This document shows positions 22,472 to 36,870 of a stretch of 64,000 bases of DNA, one piece after another (positions within the stretch are counted from its first letter, which is position 1; the number at the start of each line of letters is the position of its first letter). The translations under genes were made by a program, and so were the position numbers. The stretch comes from Plantago ovata (lineage: Eukaryota > Streptophyta > Magnoliopsida > Lamiales > Plantaginaceae): positions 39,555,290 through 39,619,289 of the forward strand of contig CM051455.1 in NCBI GenBank assembly GCA_028274465.1, read 5' to 3'. The notes below the pieces were generated by a model. The model worked only from the letters and a program-made list of their open reading frames with translations. It was not told the DNA's origin and searched no databases.

Positions 22472-23581
22472 TTAAATCTGATTATCATACCAATAGACAC
22501 CTTTGTTGTCATCTTCATCGGCCTTTATGTAGACACATTCTGTTGCTTCCCTCCACAGTGCTTTCAAAATTGGAGTTCCATCAAAATGATAGTAATCTCC
22601 AAGTATCGGCTTCAGGGCCTCGGTCACCTCTTTTCCATGGTAGTGTGATATGTTTGAGAACAAATGGTGAACAACATGATAATCTGCTACGTGGTGGAAT
22701 ACGTAGTTGAGAATACCATAGTCTCTATCAACGGTGCACAAAGCTCCCTTAAGCCAATCCCATTCGGAGGAATCATAATGAGGCACCGTAATATGAGTGT
22801 GATTCAAGTAAGTGATGAGGACGAAGAACCCATTGACGATAAGTAAAGGGACGCCATACATGCCCATCATCCAGATAAGCCCTTTAGCAAGTACAAGCTT
22901 GTACAACCCATAAAAGACTGCTAGGATACCTGCATTGGATACAAGGACTAGAGCTCGTTCGCCGTCCGAGAAAATAGGACTTTTGGGATCATAATGGGTG
23001 ACAAAGCGTTCGTATTTCCTCCCAGACACATTGAACAGAAGGTACATAGGAAAACCAAGTAGAAGACGAACCATAATCCGGAAAACCATCCCTGGTGTGT
23101 GATTGAGCAAATGATCAAACCAACGCCTCCCAGACTTGAACTTAGGCACGTAGACCTCATCGCGGTCTAGCGATTGAGTATTCGCATGGTGGCGACGGTG
23201 GCTAACTTTCCATGAAAAGAATGGAGTGAGGAGTGAGGTATGTACGATAAAGCCAATAGTGTCGTCAATCCATTGGTACTCACTGAAGGCATGGTGGCCA
23301 CATTCATGGCCTATGACCCATAGTCCAGTCATGACACAACCTTGACATACCATGTAAAGTGCCCATGCGGGATATTGGAAGGGATATGGCAGTTGTTGGA
23401 AATAAGTTGTGGCGACATAGTAAAACAGGCTGACAAGAATGAGATCATGTACAAGGTGGTAAAGAGAACGGGGGAGGGAACGTTTTAGACAATGTGGTGG
23501 TATAGCTTTCTTCAGATCTGCAACCGTGAATGGTGGCTTTGTGTGGGGTTTTCGCTGCAGTGCTCTGCCTCCGGCACCCAT
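22472..23581 (-). CDS. FAD2-like membrane fatty-acid desaturase, second subtype
   Basis: Encodes 369 residues in a single coding exon, opening MGAGGRALQRK as in classical FAD2. Histidine boxes are at residues 92-97 (HECGHH), 128-132 (HRRHH) and 302-306 (HVVHH). Box three and its lead-in (ADYHVVHH) differ from the usual DTHVAHH, a position that varies in divergent FAD2 enzymes such as acetylenases and conjugases. AIPPHCLKRS, LDRDEVYVPK and WDWLKGAL are retained. The end WYDNQI only partly fits the aromatic ER-retrieval signal because Q replaces the charged residue. The enzyme should sit in the ER and use lipid-bound C18 substrates, with product unknown. The gene faces the opposite way to its FAD2 neighbours and has a 106-base intron in its 5'UTR. 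Confidence 0.93.
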   Translation of the reverse strand: MGAGGRALQRKPHTKPPFTVADLKKAIPPHCLKRSLPRSLYHLVHDLILVSLFYYVATTYFQQLPYPFQYPAWALYMVCQGCVMTGLWVIGHECGHHAFSEYQWIDDTIGFIVHTSLLTPFFSWKVSHRRHHANTQSLDRDEVYVPKFKSGRRWFDHLLNHTPGMVFRIMVRLLLGFPMYLLFNVSGRKYERFVTHYDPKSPIFSDGERALVLVSNAGILAVFYGLYKLVLAKGLIWMMGMYGVPLLIVNGFFVLITYLNHTHITVPHYDSSEWDWLKGALCTVDRDYGILNYVFHHVADYHVVHHLFSNISHYHGKEVTEALKPILGDYYHFDGTPILKALWREATECVYIKADEDDNKGVYWYDNQI

Positions 23582-23594
23582 CTTGATCGATCAC

Positions 23595-23700
23595 CTGAAA
23601 GTTAAAGAATATATGGTTATAAATATATTATTCTAGCAAATAATTTATTGTGATGAATCAAAATATATTAAAGAGATTTTACAGTGTAAAGTAAGTATAC
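23595..23700 (-). other. 5'UTR intron of the second FAD2-like gene
   Basis: On the minus strand CAAG|GTATACTTAC gives a good donor (intron from 23700) and CTTTCAG|GTGATCGATC a good acceptor (intron to 23595), 13 bases before the ATG. FAD2 genes typically carry one intron just before the start codon, usually much longer than this 106 bases. Intronic elements often boost FAD2 expression, but an effect here is inference. Confidence 0.7.
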
Positions 23701-23790
23701 CTTGTAATTAAAGCAGAGAAGATTGTAATGCTAGTGGACTGGTATTGATTGTTAAGTGTTGTAGAATGTATTGGGACGATGGTTTCTTTT

Positions 23791-23800
23791 CTATTTATAG
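23791..23800 (-). promoter_or_regulatory. TATA box of the second FAD2-like gene
   Basis: CTATAAATAG on the minus strand, placing a start site near 23765 and a first non-coding exon of about 65 bases up to the intron donor at 23701. Confidence 0.65.
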
Positions 23801-23829
23801 GGACAGACAGAGAGTCTATTCTTCTGAGG

Positions 23830-28440
<4,611 letters not shown>

Positions 28441-28469
28441 ATGTTTTTATGTTTCTTAAAAAAGTACCC

Positions 28470-29230
28470 ATGTTTCTGCAAATACTACCCATATACTCAA
28501 ATTATAACATACTCATCCGTCCCAGCGCAGTTGCACCATTTGCTTTTGTGCACAGAAAAATAAAGAGAAGAATTAAATATTGTAATATATTGATAGTGAA
28601 GGTTGCTTTTACTTTATTGTCAATTTGTGACCACAGAAATGTATTGATGGGTTATAAAATTAAGATGAACATGTCCAAATATGGCAAAAAAAAATGAAAC
28701 AGCGTAACTCTAACGGGACGCCCAAAATAGCAAAATGGTGCAACTGTTCTGGTACGGAGAGAGTATATAGGTATTATTGTACTTTTCAAAATGTTAAATA
28801 GAACATATGGAACAACCTTAAGTATTAAAATCATTCAAAACATAATAAATTAATGAAAACATGTATTTGTATAGTCCCAGAAATTACCCGCATGTTTTTA
28901 CAAATACTACCCATGTTTCTAAATATAGAACCCACGTTACTAATAATATTCCCCATGTTTCTGATAATATTGCCCATGTACTCAAATTAGAACATATATA
29001 GGTGGTAATATACCTTTCAAAACTAAACAAATGTAAATTATCAAATCATAAGAAATTATATTGGGAACAAGTATTTGTATGGAGGTCCCAGAAATAATAC
29101 CCATATTTTTGCAAATAGAACCCATGTTTCTGATAATATTACCTATGTACTCAAATTATAACATAGAAAGGTCTAATAGAACATATTGAGTAACTTTAAG
29201 TCTGAAAACATTCAAAACATGATAAATTAT
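28470..29230. repeat. Degenerate array of ATGTTTCT..AATA.TACCCATG units
   Basis: Phrases such as CCCATGTTTCTGATAATATTGCCCATGTACTCAAATTA.AACATA recur at about 28470, 28900-29000 and 29090-29170 with substitutions and indels. One unit is split by the MITE at 28512-28763. Confidence 0.6.
28512..28763. mobile_element. Stowaway-like MITE, 252 bp, with a paralogous empty site
   Basis: The left end is CTCATCCGTCCCAGCGCAGTTGCACCATTTGC. The right end, reversed, is CTCTCTCCGTACCAGAACAGTTGCACCATTTTGC. TA is duplicated at 28510-28511 and 28764-28765. A sister repeat unit near 28985 reads AACATATATAGG without the insert, exactly the sequence expected before insertion. The CTC..CCGT..C termini and TA target fit Stowaway (Tc1/mariner). 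Confidence 0.8.
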
Positions 29231-29719
29231 TTAGAACAAGTATTTGTCTTGAGGCACCATAAAATCGGTTGGTTTCTTCGTTTTCCTCTCAATTTTGCTC
29301 TCCAGCCTCTGTTTTTTCCTCCCCTTTGTATTTGTAAAGGTTGGGTCTAGAACAGTAGTTGATGCTCTGAGGTTCTTCTTTGTTGTGGCGTTTCCAGCAA
29401 CTTTGTGGCATCTATAATTAATGTTGCTTTTTATGGCTATCTATCAAGTTTTGTATCCATCTTATAGTATCTTCCTAGCTTCCCTTGTTGCCTTCTGACT
29501 TTAAAACAAGCTCATTGTAGTTCTTATTCATTGACTGTCTCCATTCAATACACTTCTGGTAATTAATTATGAGAAACATAGGTGTTAATGGTGAGACCAT
29601 GGACAATTGTTTTAAGAAAATAGAGACTTAGAATATATATGAAAATAATCTATGAAAATGCGAATAATAAAGTATGTATTATAGCATTATTATAGAATAT
29701 GGAGAGTATTTGTGATATC

Positions 29720-30150
29720 ATAGATAATTTTTCATGATTTTCAGTGAATCAAAGAATGAATTTAAGATCATGGTGTATATTGTTGAGAAAATGGAGAATA
29801 ATGATGACAACATAGAGGTTACTGCAGGGGACAATATTTCATGCTTTTGAGTGAATAAAACAGAGAATTCATTTAGGATAATATGGTGCATATTGTTGAG
29901 AACATGGAGAATAATGGTGAGAACATATAGGTTACTGCAGAGGATAATATTGCATGCTTTTAAGTGAATAAAACAGAAAATTCATTTGAGATCATGGTGC
30001 ATATTGTTGAGAACATGGAGAATAACGGTGAGAACAAGGAGTTTATTGCAGGGGATAATATTTCATGTTTTTTTGAGTGATAAAACAGAGCATTAATTTA
30101 ATATCATGGTTCATATTGTCGAGAACATGAAGAATATTGTTGAGAACATT
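29720..30150. repeat. About 112-bp tandem repeat, 3-4 units
   Basis: A unit containing ATCATGGTGCATATTGTTGAGAACATGGAGAATAA and CATGCTTTT.AGTGAATAAAACAGA recurs with spacing 110-114 bases (anchors at about 29767, 29879, 29991 and 30103). Units differ by small indels and substitutions. Confidence 0.75.
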
Positions 30151-30295
30151 GGTCATATTTATGAGAATATAGTGAATATCACAGACATTAAATTATCATG
30201 AGATTTACATAAATGTAGATGTAGAGTCCGAATCTAACATCTATCATCACCAAGATAACATACATCATCACCACGAACATATGTAGAAGTCGAAT

Positions 30296-30735
30296 CTAAG
30301 ATGTGCCATTTTAATTGCACAAGAGCTAGTCAGAGGGTATACAAGAAGAGGAGTGTCACCCCGATATATGATACAAATGGACTTGCAAAAAGCATACGAT
30401 ACAGTGGACTGGGGGGTGTTGGAGGAAATCTTGATTGAATTAAATTTTCCACCATAGTTTATTCGATGGGTGATGATTTGTGTGCGCACAGTCTCTTATA
30501 GATATTCCATCAATGGCACACCTAGCAAAATTTTGGAGGCAAAATGTGGGCTCCAGCAGGGTGACCCGATATCACCTCTCTTGTTCGTATTGATCATGGA
30601 GTATCTCCCTCCATAGAAAATTACAAAAGTTGAAGTTGGAACCAAACTTCAACTTTCATCCCAAATGTGAGAGGGTAGACTTGATAAATATCTGTTTTGC
30701 AGATGATTTGTTGTTGTTCTGTCGAGGTGATGAAG
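30296..30735 (+). pseudogene. L1-type LINE reverse-transcriptase fragment
   Basis: The plus strand reads MIQMDLQKAYDTVDW (RT motif A with the catalytic Asp), then GLQQGDPISPLLFVLIMEYL (motif B) and CFADDLLLFCRG (motif C, FADD). Stops interrupt it after FP and after the YLPP region, and frames shift. The rest of the LINE is absent. This piece could be from the same L1 family as the endonuclease relic at 10795-12050. Confidence 0.8.
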
Positions 30736-30736
30736 G

Positions 30737-30890
30737 GTCATCCGGTCCAGACCAGGAAATTATTGGGTTTGGACCGGACCGGACCCGGAGTTTACCTAAA
30801 AGCATGACCCCGGGCCCAGACCGTATATAACCGGACCGTACCTGGAAAACCCAGTCCGGACTCCGGGTCCAGTCCCTGTATGCTCAGTCC
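30737..30890. repeat. GGTCCGG-rich repeat piece
   Basis: GC-rich run of GGACCGGACC and CCGGGTCCAGTCC words abutting the LINE fragment. The vocabulary matches the subterminal regions of the hAT element at 2493-3255. No ends or target duplication were found, so it is only a possible internal relic of a related element. Confidence 0.35.
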
Positions 30891-31198
30891 TAATGACTTT
30901 AATCACATGTCGTGATGTGAGGACGAAGTGCAAAGTAAACGAGATTTAAAAACACAATATTATTGAAACATATACATTTAACACCGGTTGGTAGTAGTGT
31001 GGTTAACAATAGCTACTCCATAATATACAACAGGCAATCGTATCCGCTGTTCCTATATAATTACTATACCCATCATAGTTGTTAGAACACATGTTTAAAA
31101 TCTTGAAATAGATTAACGACTCTGTTTCACATATTAAATGAATCCCTTGGGAAAAGTTGACTTCCATGTTATTTTCAGCACACCATTCGTTGCTCGTG

Positions 31199-31208
31199 TC
31201 TTTAAATA
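31199..31208 (+). promoter_or_regulatory. Possible TATA element, third FAD2 subtype (copy A)
   Basis: TCTTTAAATACC about 110 bases before the chosen ATG. It is a weak TATA variant, with possible splice acceptors (TTTCAG, TTACAG) at about 31234 and 31245, so the true start site may lie further up with a 5'UTR intron. Confidence 0.3.
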
Positions 31209-31317
31209 CCAGGTTCCACCATTTCCGTTTCAGATCACTTACAGTAACATTCCAAGATTCACACTTAAAAGGCAGAGGCGATTTCATTATATCAGCTATC
31301 AAAAGCTACCTATTTCA

Positions 31318-32439
31318 ATGTATACAATAACACAAACAATAACAAAGGCCAAAATCCTTCCACACACAAAGCCTCCGTTCACCGTTGGCGATCTAAAGAA
31401 AGCCATCCCACCCCATTGCTTCAATCGATCAGTCCTCAGATCCTTTTCCTATGTTGCAGCTGACTTCGTGATTCTCTCATTCTTCTACTATGTCGCCTCC
31501 AACTACATCAACCTCCTGCCGCATCCACTTTCATACATTGCCTGGCCAGTCTACTGGGTCTGCCAGTCAGCTGTATTGCTTGGCGTTTGGGTTCTTGCTC
31601 ACGAGTGTGGTCACCGTGCATTTAGCAACTATGCTTGGCTTGACAACACCGTTGGCATGATCCTCCACACGTCTCTCTATGTTCCATACTTCTCTTGGAA
31701 GATAAGCCACCGCAAACACCACGCAAACACCGGATCAATGGAGAACGACGAGGTCTATGTTCCAACCCTCAGGTCTGAAACCCCATGGTTCTTCAAGTAT
31801 CTAGAAAATCCAATTGGCCGAGCTATCAAGGTCGTTGTTCTACTCACATTCGGATGGCATTGGTATGTACTTTTCAACTTTGTTGGGGGCCGTTACGAAA
31901 CTTTCTCCAACCACTTCTACCCTTACAGCCCACTCTTTTTGCCCAAAGAGCGCCATCTTGTGTGGATCTCAAATTTCGGCATTCTTGCTTTCAGTTACGT
32001 GCTTTACAGCCTAGCAATGGTGAAAGGATTCCCTTGGCTATTAATGCATTACATTGTCCCCTTTGTCATGTTGAAAGTTTGGCTTATTTTGATTACCTTC
32101 TTGCATCACACTCATCCTTCCTTGCCTCACTACGACTCCTCCGAGTGGGATTGGCTACGAGGGGCTTTATCAACAGTTGACAGGGATTACGGTATCCTGA
32201 ACACTGTTTGGCATAACATCACAGACACTCACGTTCTACACCATTTATTCTCAACCATTCCGCACTATCATGCTATGGAAGCCTCGAGAGCAATCAAACC
32301 AATACTGGGGCAATACTATAACTTTGATGGAACGCCAATTGTGAAAGCACTCTGGAGAGAGTTTAAGGAGTGCATTTATGTGGAACCGGATCAAAGTACA
32401 AAGACAAAAGGTGTCTATTGGTTTAACAAGGAGCTTTAA
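31318..32439 (+). CDS. FAD2-like membrane fatty-acid desaturase, third subtype (copy A)
   Basis: Encodes 373 residues. The frame is open further up to an ATG at 31138, but family similarity begins only near HTKPPFTV (residue 16), so the ATG at 31318 is preferred. The upstream 60 codons are probably 5'UTR. Histidine boxes are at residues 95-100 (HECGHR), 131-135 (HRKHH) and 305-309 (HVLHH). The H-x3-H, H-x2-HH and H-x2-HH iron ligands are kept. The usual second His of box one is Arg, DDTVG is DNTVG, LERDEV is MENDEV, and the HYDPY-type motif is HFYPY. C-terminal FNKEL fits the aromatic ER-retrieval signal. These features mark a neofunctionalised FAD2 whose product cannot be predicted. A 373-residue length is normal. 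Confidence 0.92.
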   Translation: MYTITQTITKAKILPHTKPPFTVGDLKKAIPPHCFNRSVLRSFSYVAADFVILSFFYYVASNYINLLPHPLSYIAWPVYWVCQSAVLLGVWVLAHECGHRAFSNYAWLDNTVGMILHTSLYVPYFSWKISHRKHHANTGSMENDEVYVPTLRSETPWFFKYLENPIGRAIKVVVLLTFGWHWYVLFNFVGGRYETFSNHFYPYSPLFLPKERHLVWISNFGILAFSYVLYSLAMVKGFPWLLMHYIVPFVMLKVWLILITFLHHTHPSLPHYDSSEWDWLRGALSTVDRDYGILNTVWHNITDTHVLHHLFSTIPHYHAMEASRAIKPILGQYYNFDGTPIVKALWREFKECIYVEPDQSTKTKGVYWFNKEL

Positions 32440-32545
32440 ATTTGGTTTGTGGGTGAACAAGTTAAAATCTTTGTTCCATTCTTGATCGAAGTTGAACATC
32501 TATAGTTATTTGCTGCAATTACTTTGATTATCTGTTTCATGAAGG

Positions 32546-32551
32546 AATAAA
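32546..32551 (+). terminator. Candidate polyadenylation signal (copy A)
   Basis: AATAAA 107 bases after the stop codon, conserved at 45195-45200 in copy B. Confidence 0.45.
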
Positions 32552-32579
32552 TTTATATAAATATTATGAATATCACATA

Positions 32580-32770
32580 CCGAGAAAATGGCGAAAAACG
32601 TCCATGAAGTTTTCCTAATGGCATGCAGTACAACTTTTGTTGGCACCGGCAAGTTTAGTCCAAACTTTTAAAATTATGGCAAATTTTCTCCAAAGTTTAA
32701 GTTTTGATGCAAATTTTGTCTAAAGTTCCAATCGTGGCAAATGTAATAATTTCTTAAAAGTTTGAACGAC
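32580..32770. repeat. GGCAAATTTT/TCCAAAGTTT degenerate repeat
   Basis: Short internal repeats (AAGTTTAGTCCAAACTTT, GGCAAATTTTCTCCAAAGTTT, GCAAATTTTGTCTAAAGTT) resembling the block downstream of the first FAD2-like gene. Present in both duplication copies (B at about 45229-45419). Confidence 0.45.
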
Positions 32771-32874
32771 TATCCAATCCTTGTCAGTACTAATCAGTCC
32801 ATGTGGTGCTCTAATTCACGAATTAAGATGTATTACAAATGATTCTTTAGTTCAATTCACCTGACGTCTTCTGG

Positions 32875-33408
32875 TATATAAGCCGCGCAATTTCCAAAGG
32901 TTTCTCAGATTTTCCCTCTTACGAAATTTCAAGTCTCCAACTCAGTTCTCCCTCGTTTGTACTCCATTTTCCAATTTCTAAAGCATTATTTGAAGCTCTA
33001 ATCGACCTCTACCACGTGGTTGATTCATCTCACGCGCCCGTTGCATCAAACATTCAGATTCAATGTATGTACTTTCGAAACTTCTCCTGTTGCATGTGAA
33101 GGTTTTTTGAACTATGATCAAAATTGCGTAGAATCGCATGAGTAGTAGAATATTGTTATTGTTGGTCTAGCTAGCATACCTAATCTTAGTTGTTTATGCA
33201 CAAGCAAGTTTTATGTCTATGTTAAGATTTGCAGAATAGGGTGTCATAGATCTTATTTCTTTCCCTTCGTATTGGAATTATCTTCATGTTTATGTGTAGG
33301 AAGCAACAATGTGACCATACCGGGCAAGAGACACCGAGGGAGGCCCCGCAAGCACCCTTTGGCCAAATATTCAATTTTCCAACCTGGCATTGCTAAAAAG
33401 ACATAATA
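32875..33408 (+). pseudogene. AT-hook gene fragment with promoter-like 5' end (copy A)
   Basis: TATATAAG at 32875-32882 is followed by a pyrimidine-rich leader. A donor-like AAT|GTATGT lies near 33064, and an acceptor TGTGTAG|GAAGC near 33299. The downstream exon frame encodes TIPGKRHRGRPRKHPLAKYS and stops at 33408. RGRPRKHP is an AT-hook, which binds the minor groove of AT-rich DNA in nuclear proteins. Only about 35 codons are left and no start codon is certain, so this looks like a truncated or captured gene. It runs directly into a copia RT fragment. Confidence 0.4.
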
Positions 33409-33735
33409 GGTGAGTTGAACTACTTTCTGGGGATACAGATCAAACATCATACAAATTGTTTTTTCTTGACTCGGTCAAAGTATGCAACGAACATATTGAA
33501 GAGGCTTGGCCTAGAGAATGCAAAACTACTAAAAACTCCAAAAACTCCAATGAGTTCAAACATGGAGATCAACAAAGATGGAGTTGGGGGAGAGTGTTGA
33601 CCAACATTGTACAAATCCATGATTGGTAGCCTTCTATATCTTTTAGCCTCAAGACTAGACATCATATGTAGTATGTTTGTATATGATATTTGATCCCAAA
33701 ACCAATGACTTGAATGCTATCAAAAGATTACAGAA
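33409..33735 (+). pseudogene. Ty1/copia reverse-transcriptase fragment (copy A)
   Basis: The plus strand reads GELNYFLGIQI, then SKYATNILKRLGLENAK, a gap with a stop after GGEC, then SMIGSLLYLLASRLDI, and later DPKTNDLNAIKRL. This is the order of the C-terminal RT and connection region of Ty1/copia polyproteins. It is unrelated in sequence detail to the full element at 45876. No LTRs are present. It is broken by a stop and frameshift and cut at its right by the CACTA element. Confidence 0.75.
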
Positions 33736-33742
33736 GACTGGA

Positions 33743-33958
33743 ACTAGAACAAGTAAGACTTCAATGAGTCTTCAAGCATTTCTAGTGTCTTTTTTTCTTT
33801 CTTTAGTTCAATGCAGGCACTACAAAAAAAATTGGATTTTAGCCACGGATACTAGAACAAGTAAGACTTCAATGAGTCTTAGAGCATTTCTAGTGTCTTT
33901 TTTCTTTCTTTAGTTCAATGCAGGCACTACAAAAAAAAAACTGGATTTTAGCCACGGA
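33743..33958. repeat. 108-bp tandem duplication including a CACTA left end
   Basis: The unit ACTAGAACAAGTAAGACTT...GCACTACAAAAAA..GGATTTTAGCCACGGAT starts at 33743 and 33851. Each unit holds about 75 bases of host flank plus the first 33 bases of the CACTA element, so a dead CACTA terminus sits at 33818 beside the live one at 33925. Also present in copy B at about 52268-52480. Confidence 0.8.
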
Positions 33959-36394
33959 TCTATCCGTGGCTAAATCCTATTAGCCACAAATATATTCATT
34001 ACTAATAAGCTCGTCGCCATTTTGGCGTAGCAGCTACGTAGCCACGGATAGTATCCTATCCGTGGCTAAAGGTAGCGAGGTATTTTGTGACGGATAAATA
34101 GTTGACCGGGTTGGATCCAGGCTTTGGGCTTACTAACGGATAGATTTTATCCGTGACTAACTACGGCAACGGATAAAACACTATCCGTTAGTGAATATAT
34201 TATTTTAAAAAACTAAGAGGTTGTGTTGTTATACCGGGTAGATTTTATCCGTTGCCATAGTTAGCCACAGATAAAATCTATCTGTGGTTTTTTTTGTTGG
34301 GTCTGTGTATATTATTTTATTGTTATTAATATTAGACGGGTGATAATATTTGTTTGTATTTGTAAATTTAATTATACGAAAATCATACGAATTAAAATAG
34401 AAAAATATTCGAATATACAAATCCATTCAAACATACTAAAACTGTACATACTAAATAAAGAAACTAAAAAGTGTACGTAAATACGGAATAAAGAAACTAG
34501 AGCGTACAAAGATAAACATAATTCCTAACAAGAAAACTAGCTAAGGGTCCGGGTTCTCCACAGCACCGGCCCAGTGCTCGAGAATTAGTTCCGGCCACGG
34601 GTTCCAGTACGCATTCCACAAATCATAATGGTCGGGGTCGATGTAGTTAGCCCAAGCATGGGACTCGTGATGGACACGCAATTGTTTGGCGCGGTAAACC
34701 GTTTGCTTGTAGATGTTGGACACCTCTTGGTTGAAGACCCTTCACAGAACCTCCGTATGCACAATAGGGACCCAATAGTACGTCTGCAAGAGTTCAGTTA
34801 CTTCAAATAAGCCAAACATAGTAGAATACTAATTCAACAATATAACAAAATTACTCAAGCTAATGGGCGCCGCCTACCCATCTTGAATGCACGGATATAC
34901 ATACTGTCAATAAACAAGGTAGTGGATGCGGCCTACCCATTTTGAATGCGGACATACTGTGTAGCAAAAAGTAGTGGGCGCCGTCTACCCATTTTGAATG
35001 CGGACGCAATCCAAAAAAACTAGAATTGTAAGTAAAGTACCTTGAGCTCCTGGAAATAGCCCCGCTTCACGGTGAAGGGAAGCGTACTCCACTTCTGGCC
35101 GCCACTCGATGTCCAGGAGCCGGAAACGGATGTCGGTGCAGTATCGTGGATAGCCTTTCTCTATCAGACACCGAAACCAACCTGTCATACACGATTTTAC
35201 ACGTTTAGGCATTAAATACAACTATATATAAGCACATACGAGAACTATACCAATTAATCAAAATCTACATTATACCATGATAGTGCAACATCTCCAGGCC
35301 ATTGTATGTCTGGCCCGGAAACCACTCGAGGAGTGCCATGTCGTCTTGTGGTGGTTGTGCTCCACCGTTGTTCATTATGTCAGTATGTAGAAAATGTAAG
35401 TTGAAAACAATGATAATTAGTAACAAAAAAGAAAGTCTAACTTATCAAATAGAGTCTATATATAACTTCTTAAGACTGGTTTACATCATTATCGCAGTAT
35501 AATTTTAACTAAAAATTAATCCAAATTATTCCAATTAATCTAATTTAATTCAGAATTAACATAATATGCAAAACTAATTTAATTCATAATTAACAAAATA
35601 CAAAAATTAATTCCACTAAACTGGAAATTATGAAAAACTAATAAGAAAAATTAATTTAACTAAATTATGCAAATTTAATCGAAATTAACTAATAGAATCA
35701 TTTCATATTAAACCAAATTAAATCAAAAAAAAAAAAAAAACTAACTAGGGTTTAGAAAATAACTTACCCGGAAGAGTAAGCTGGTGGCGCGGTGGTGGCT
35801 CCGGCTTGGAGGCGGTGGTGGCAGAGAGCAAGGTGGCATCGAGGAGGTGGCACGGTGGTGGCACTGAGGGAAGAGAACAAAAATTAGCAAAAGAAAAAGG
35901 GAAAAGAAGAGAATGAGGGAGTAGAATAATGACTTGCCAATCGGAATCGTAGCGGTGGTACGTGGTGGCTCCGAGGTGGTGGAGAAATGGAGACTGTGAG
36001 GAGGAGAAATGGGTTTAGGCTTTCACTTGGGGGAAATGGAGGTTGTGAGGAGAAGAAGAGACCCGATCGGGTCTCTTATACTCGGACGTAGCCACGAATA
36101 AAATCTATCTGTGGCTACAATTTTATTTTATTATTTTTTTTCTTTCAAACGGTCAACTTTTTTTACACGAATAAATTCTTTGTGGCTATTTTACCCACGG
36201 ATAAAATCTATCCGTGGATACAGTGCACAAACTCGGGCATGGACATGCACGAACTGAGCTTCCAAACTTAGTTCGTGCCTATCGGTGGCTAAAATAGCGA
36301 TTCGTGGCTATTTTAGCCACAGGTAGTATCCGTAATAGCCACGGATAGTATCCGTGGCCACGTCCGGTGGCTATTTATTGGATTTCTTGTAGTG
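33925..36394. mobile_element. CACTA (En/Spm-type) element, 2.47 kb (copy A)
   Basis: The left end is CACTACAAAAAA..TGGATTTTAGCC. The right end is GGCTATTTATTGGATTTCTTGTAGTG, giving inverted CACTACAA ends. A 3-bp AGG duplication flanks it (33922-33924 and 36395-36397). Both ends hold many subterminal AGCCACGGATA/TATCCGTGGCT words in both orientations, as expected for transposase-binding sites. No large transposase is present, but a minus-strand three-exon gene lies inside (34541-35375). Confidence 0.9.
34541..35375 (-). pseudogene. CACTA-borne three-exon gene, unknown function, nonsense-mutated (copy A)
   Basis: Predicted minus-strand exons are 35276-35375, 35041-35181 and 34541-34800, with GT..AG borders and compatible phases. 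This copy has a TGA at 34742-34744 in exon three, where copy B reads TGG. See the intact version at 53064-53898 for the protein description. It also differs by a few residues (DDMALLE in A, DDVALLE in B). No known domain was recognised. Confidence 0.55.
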
Positions 36395-36397
36395 AGG

Positions 36398-36870
36398 ATT
36401 GACCTTGGATTAATTCGTTCAGAACATCCAGTCTATAGTTGATCAAAAGCTTCCTAACATTCAACTTTGTGCTTCTTGGAAAGCTCAGCACTGGCTTCAA
36501 GGCATGTCTTCACAAAGTGTTGGGTCCAGAGATGTCTTTCCCTGAACTAGCTAGGCATGTGATTTATGTTTGTCGGATAGATTCATCTTCTGTATATCAC
36601 ATCCAGAGAACTGAAATCAATTATGTAGTCATCTCTGGTTAGGTAGAAAAACTCCAAGAGATTTACACCCAGTCTTGATCTGGAGTTTCCCATATCATCT
36701 TTGATCAAAGCCACTTCATCTAGCTTGTGAAACAGGCATTCATCCCGTAGTCCATTTTGAGTGCTTCCCTTTTGATAGACACTTCCAGATTCAACCAATT
36801 CTTTGTGAAATCAATTCCAAGCACATCCTTGTTTTCACTGTACTCTTTTTTCCTCCATTCATACCTCTGT
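36398..36870. other. Unassigned stretch between two CACTA ends
   Basis: Begins right after the CACTA target duplication and is repeated in copy B (54919-55391). No frame shows a family. It may continue the copia relic lying left of the CACTA insertion, since the element must have landed in pre-existing sequence. Confidence 0.4.

Noticed and set aside
31138-31317. Upstream 60-codon extension of the third FAD2 protein
   Set aside because: Family similarity starts only after the ATG at 31318. The extension has no homology, contains splice-acceptor-like sites and is probably leader sequence.
31785-32180. 131-residue plus-strand frame within the FAD2 gene (and its twin at 44434)
   Set aside because: Out-of-frame shadow of the desaturase with no family likeness.
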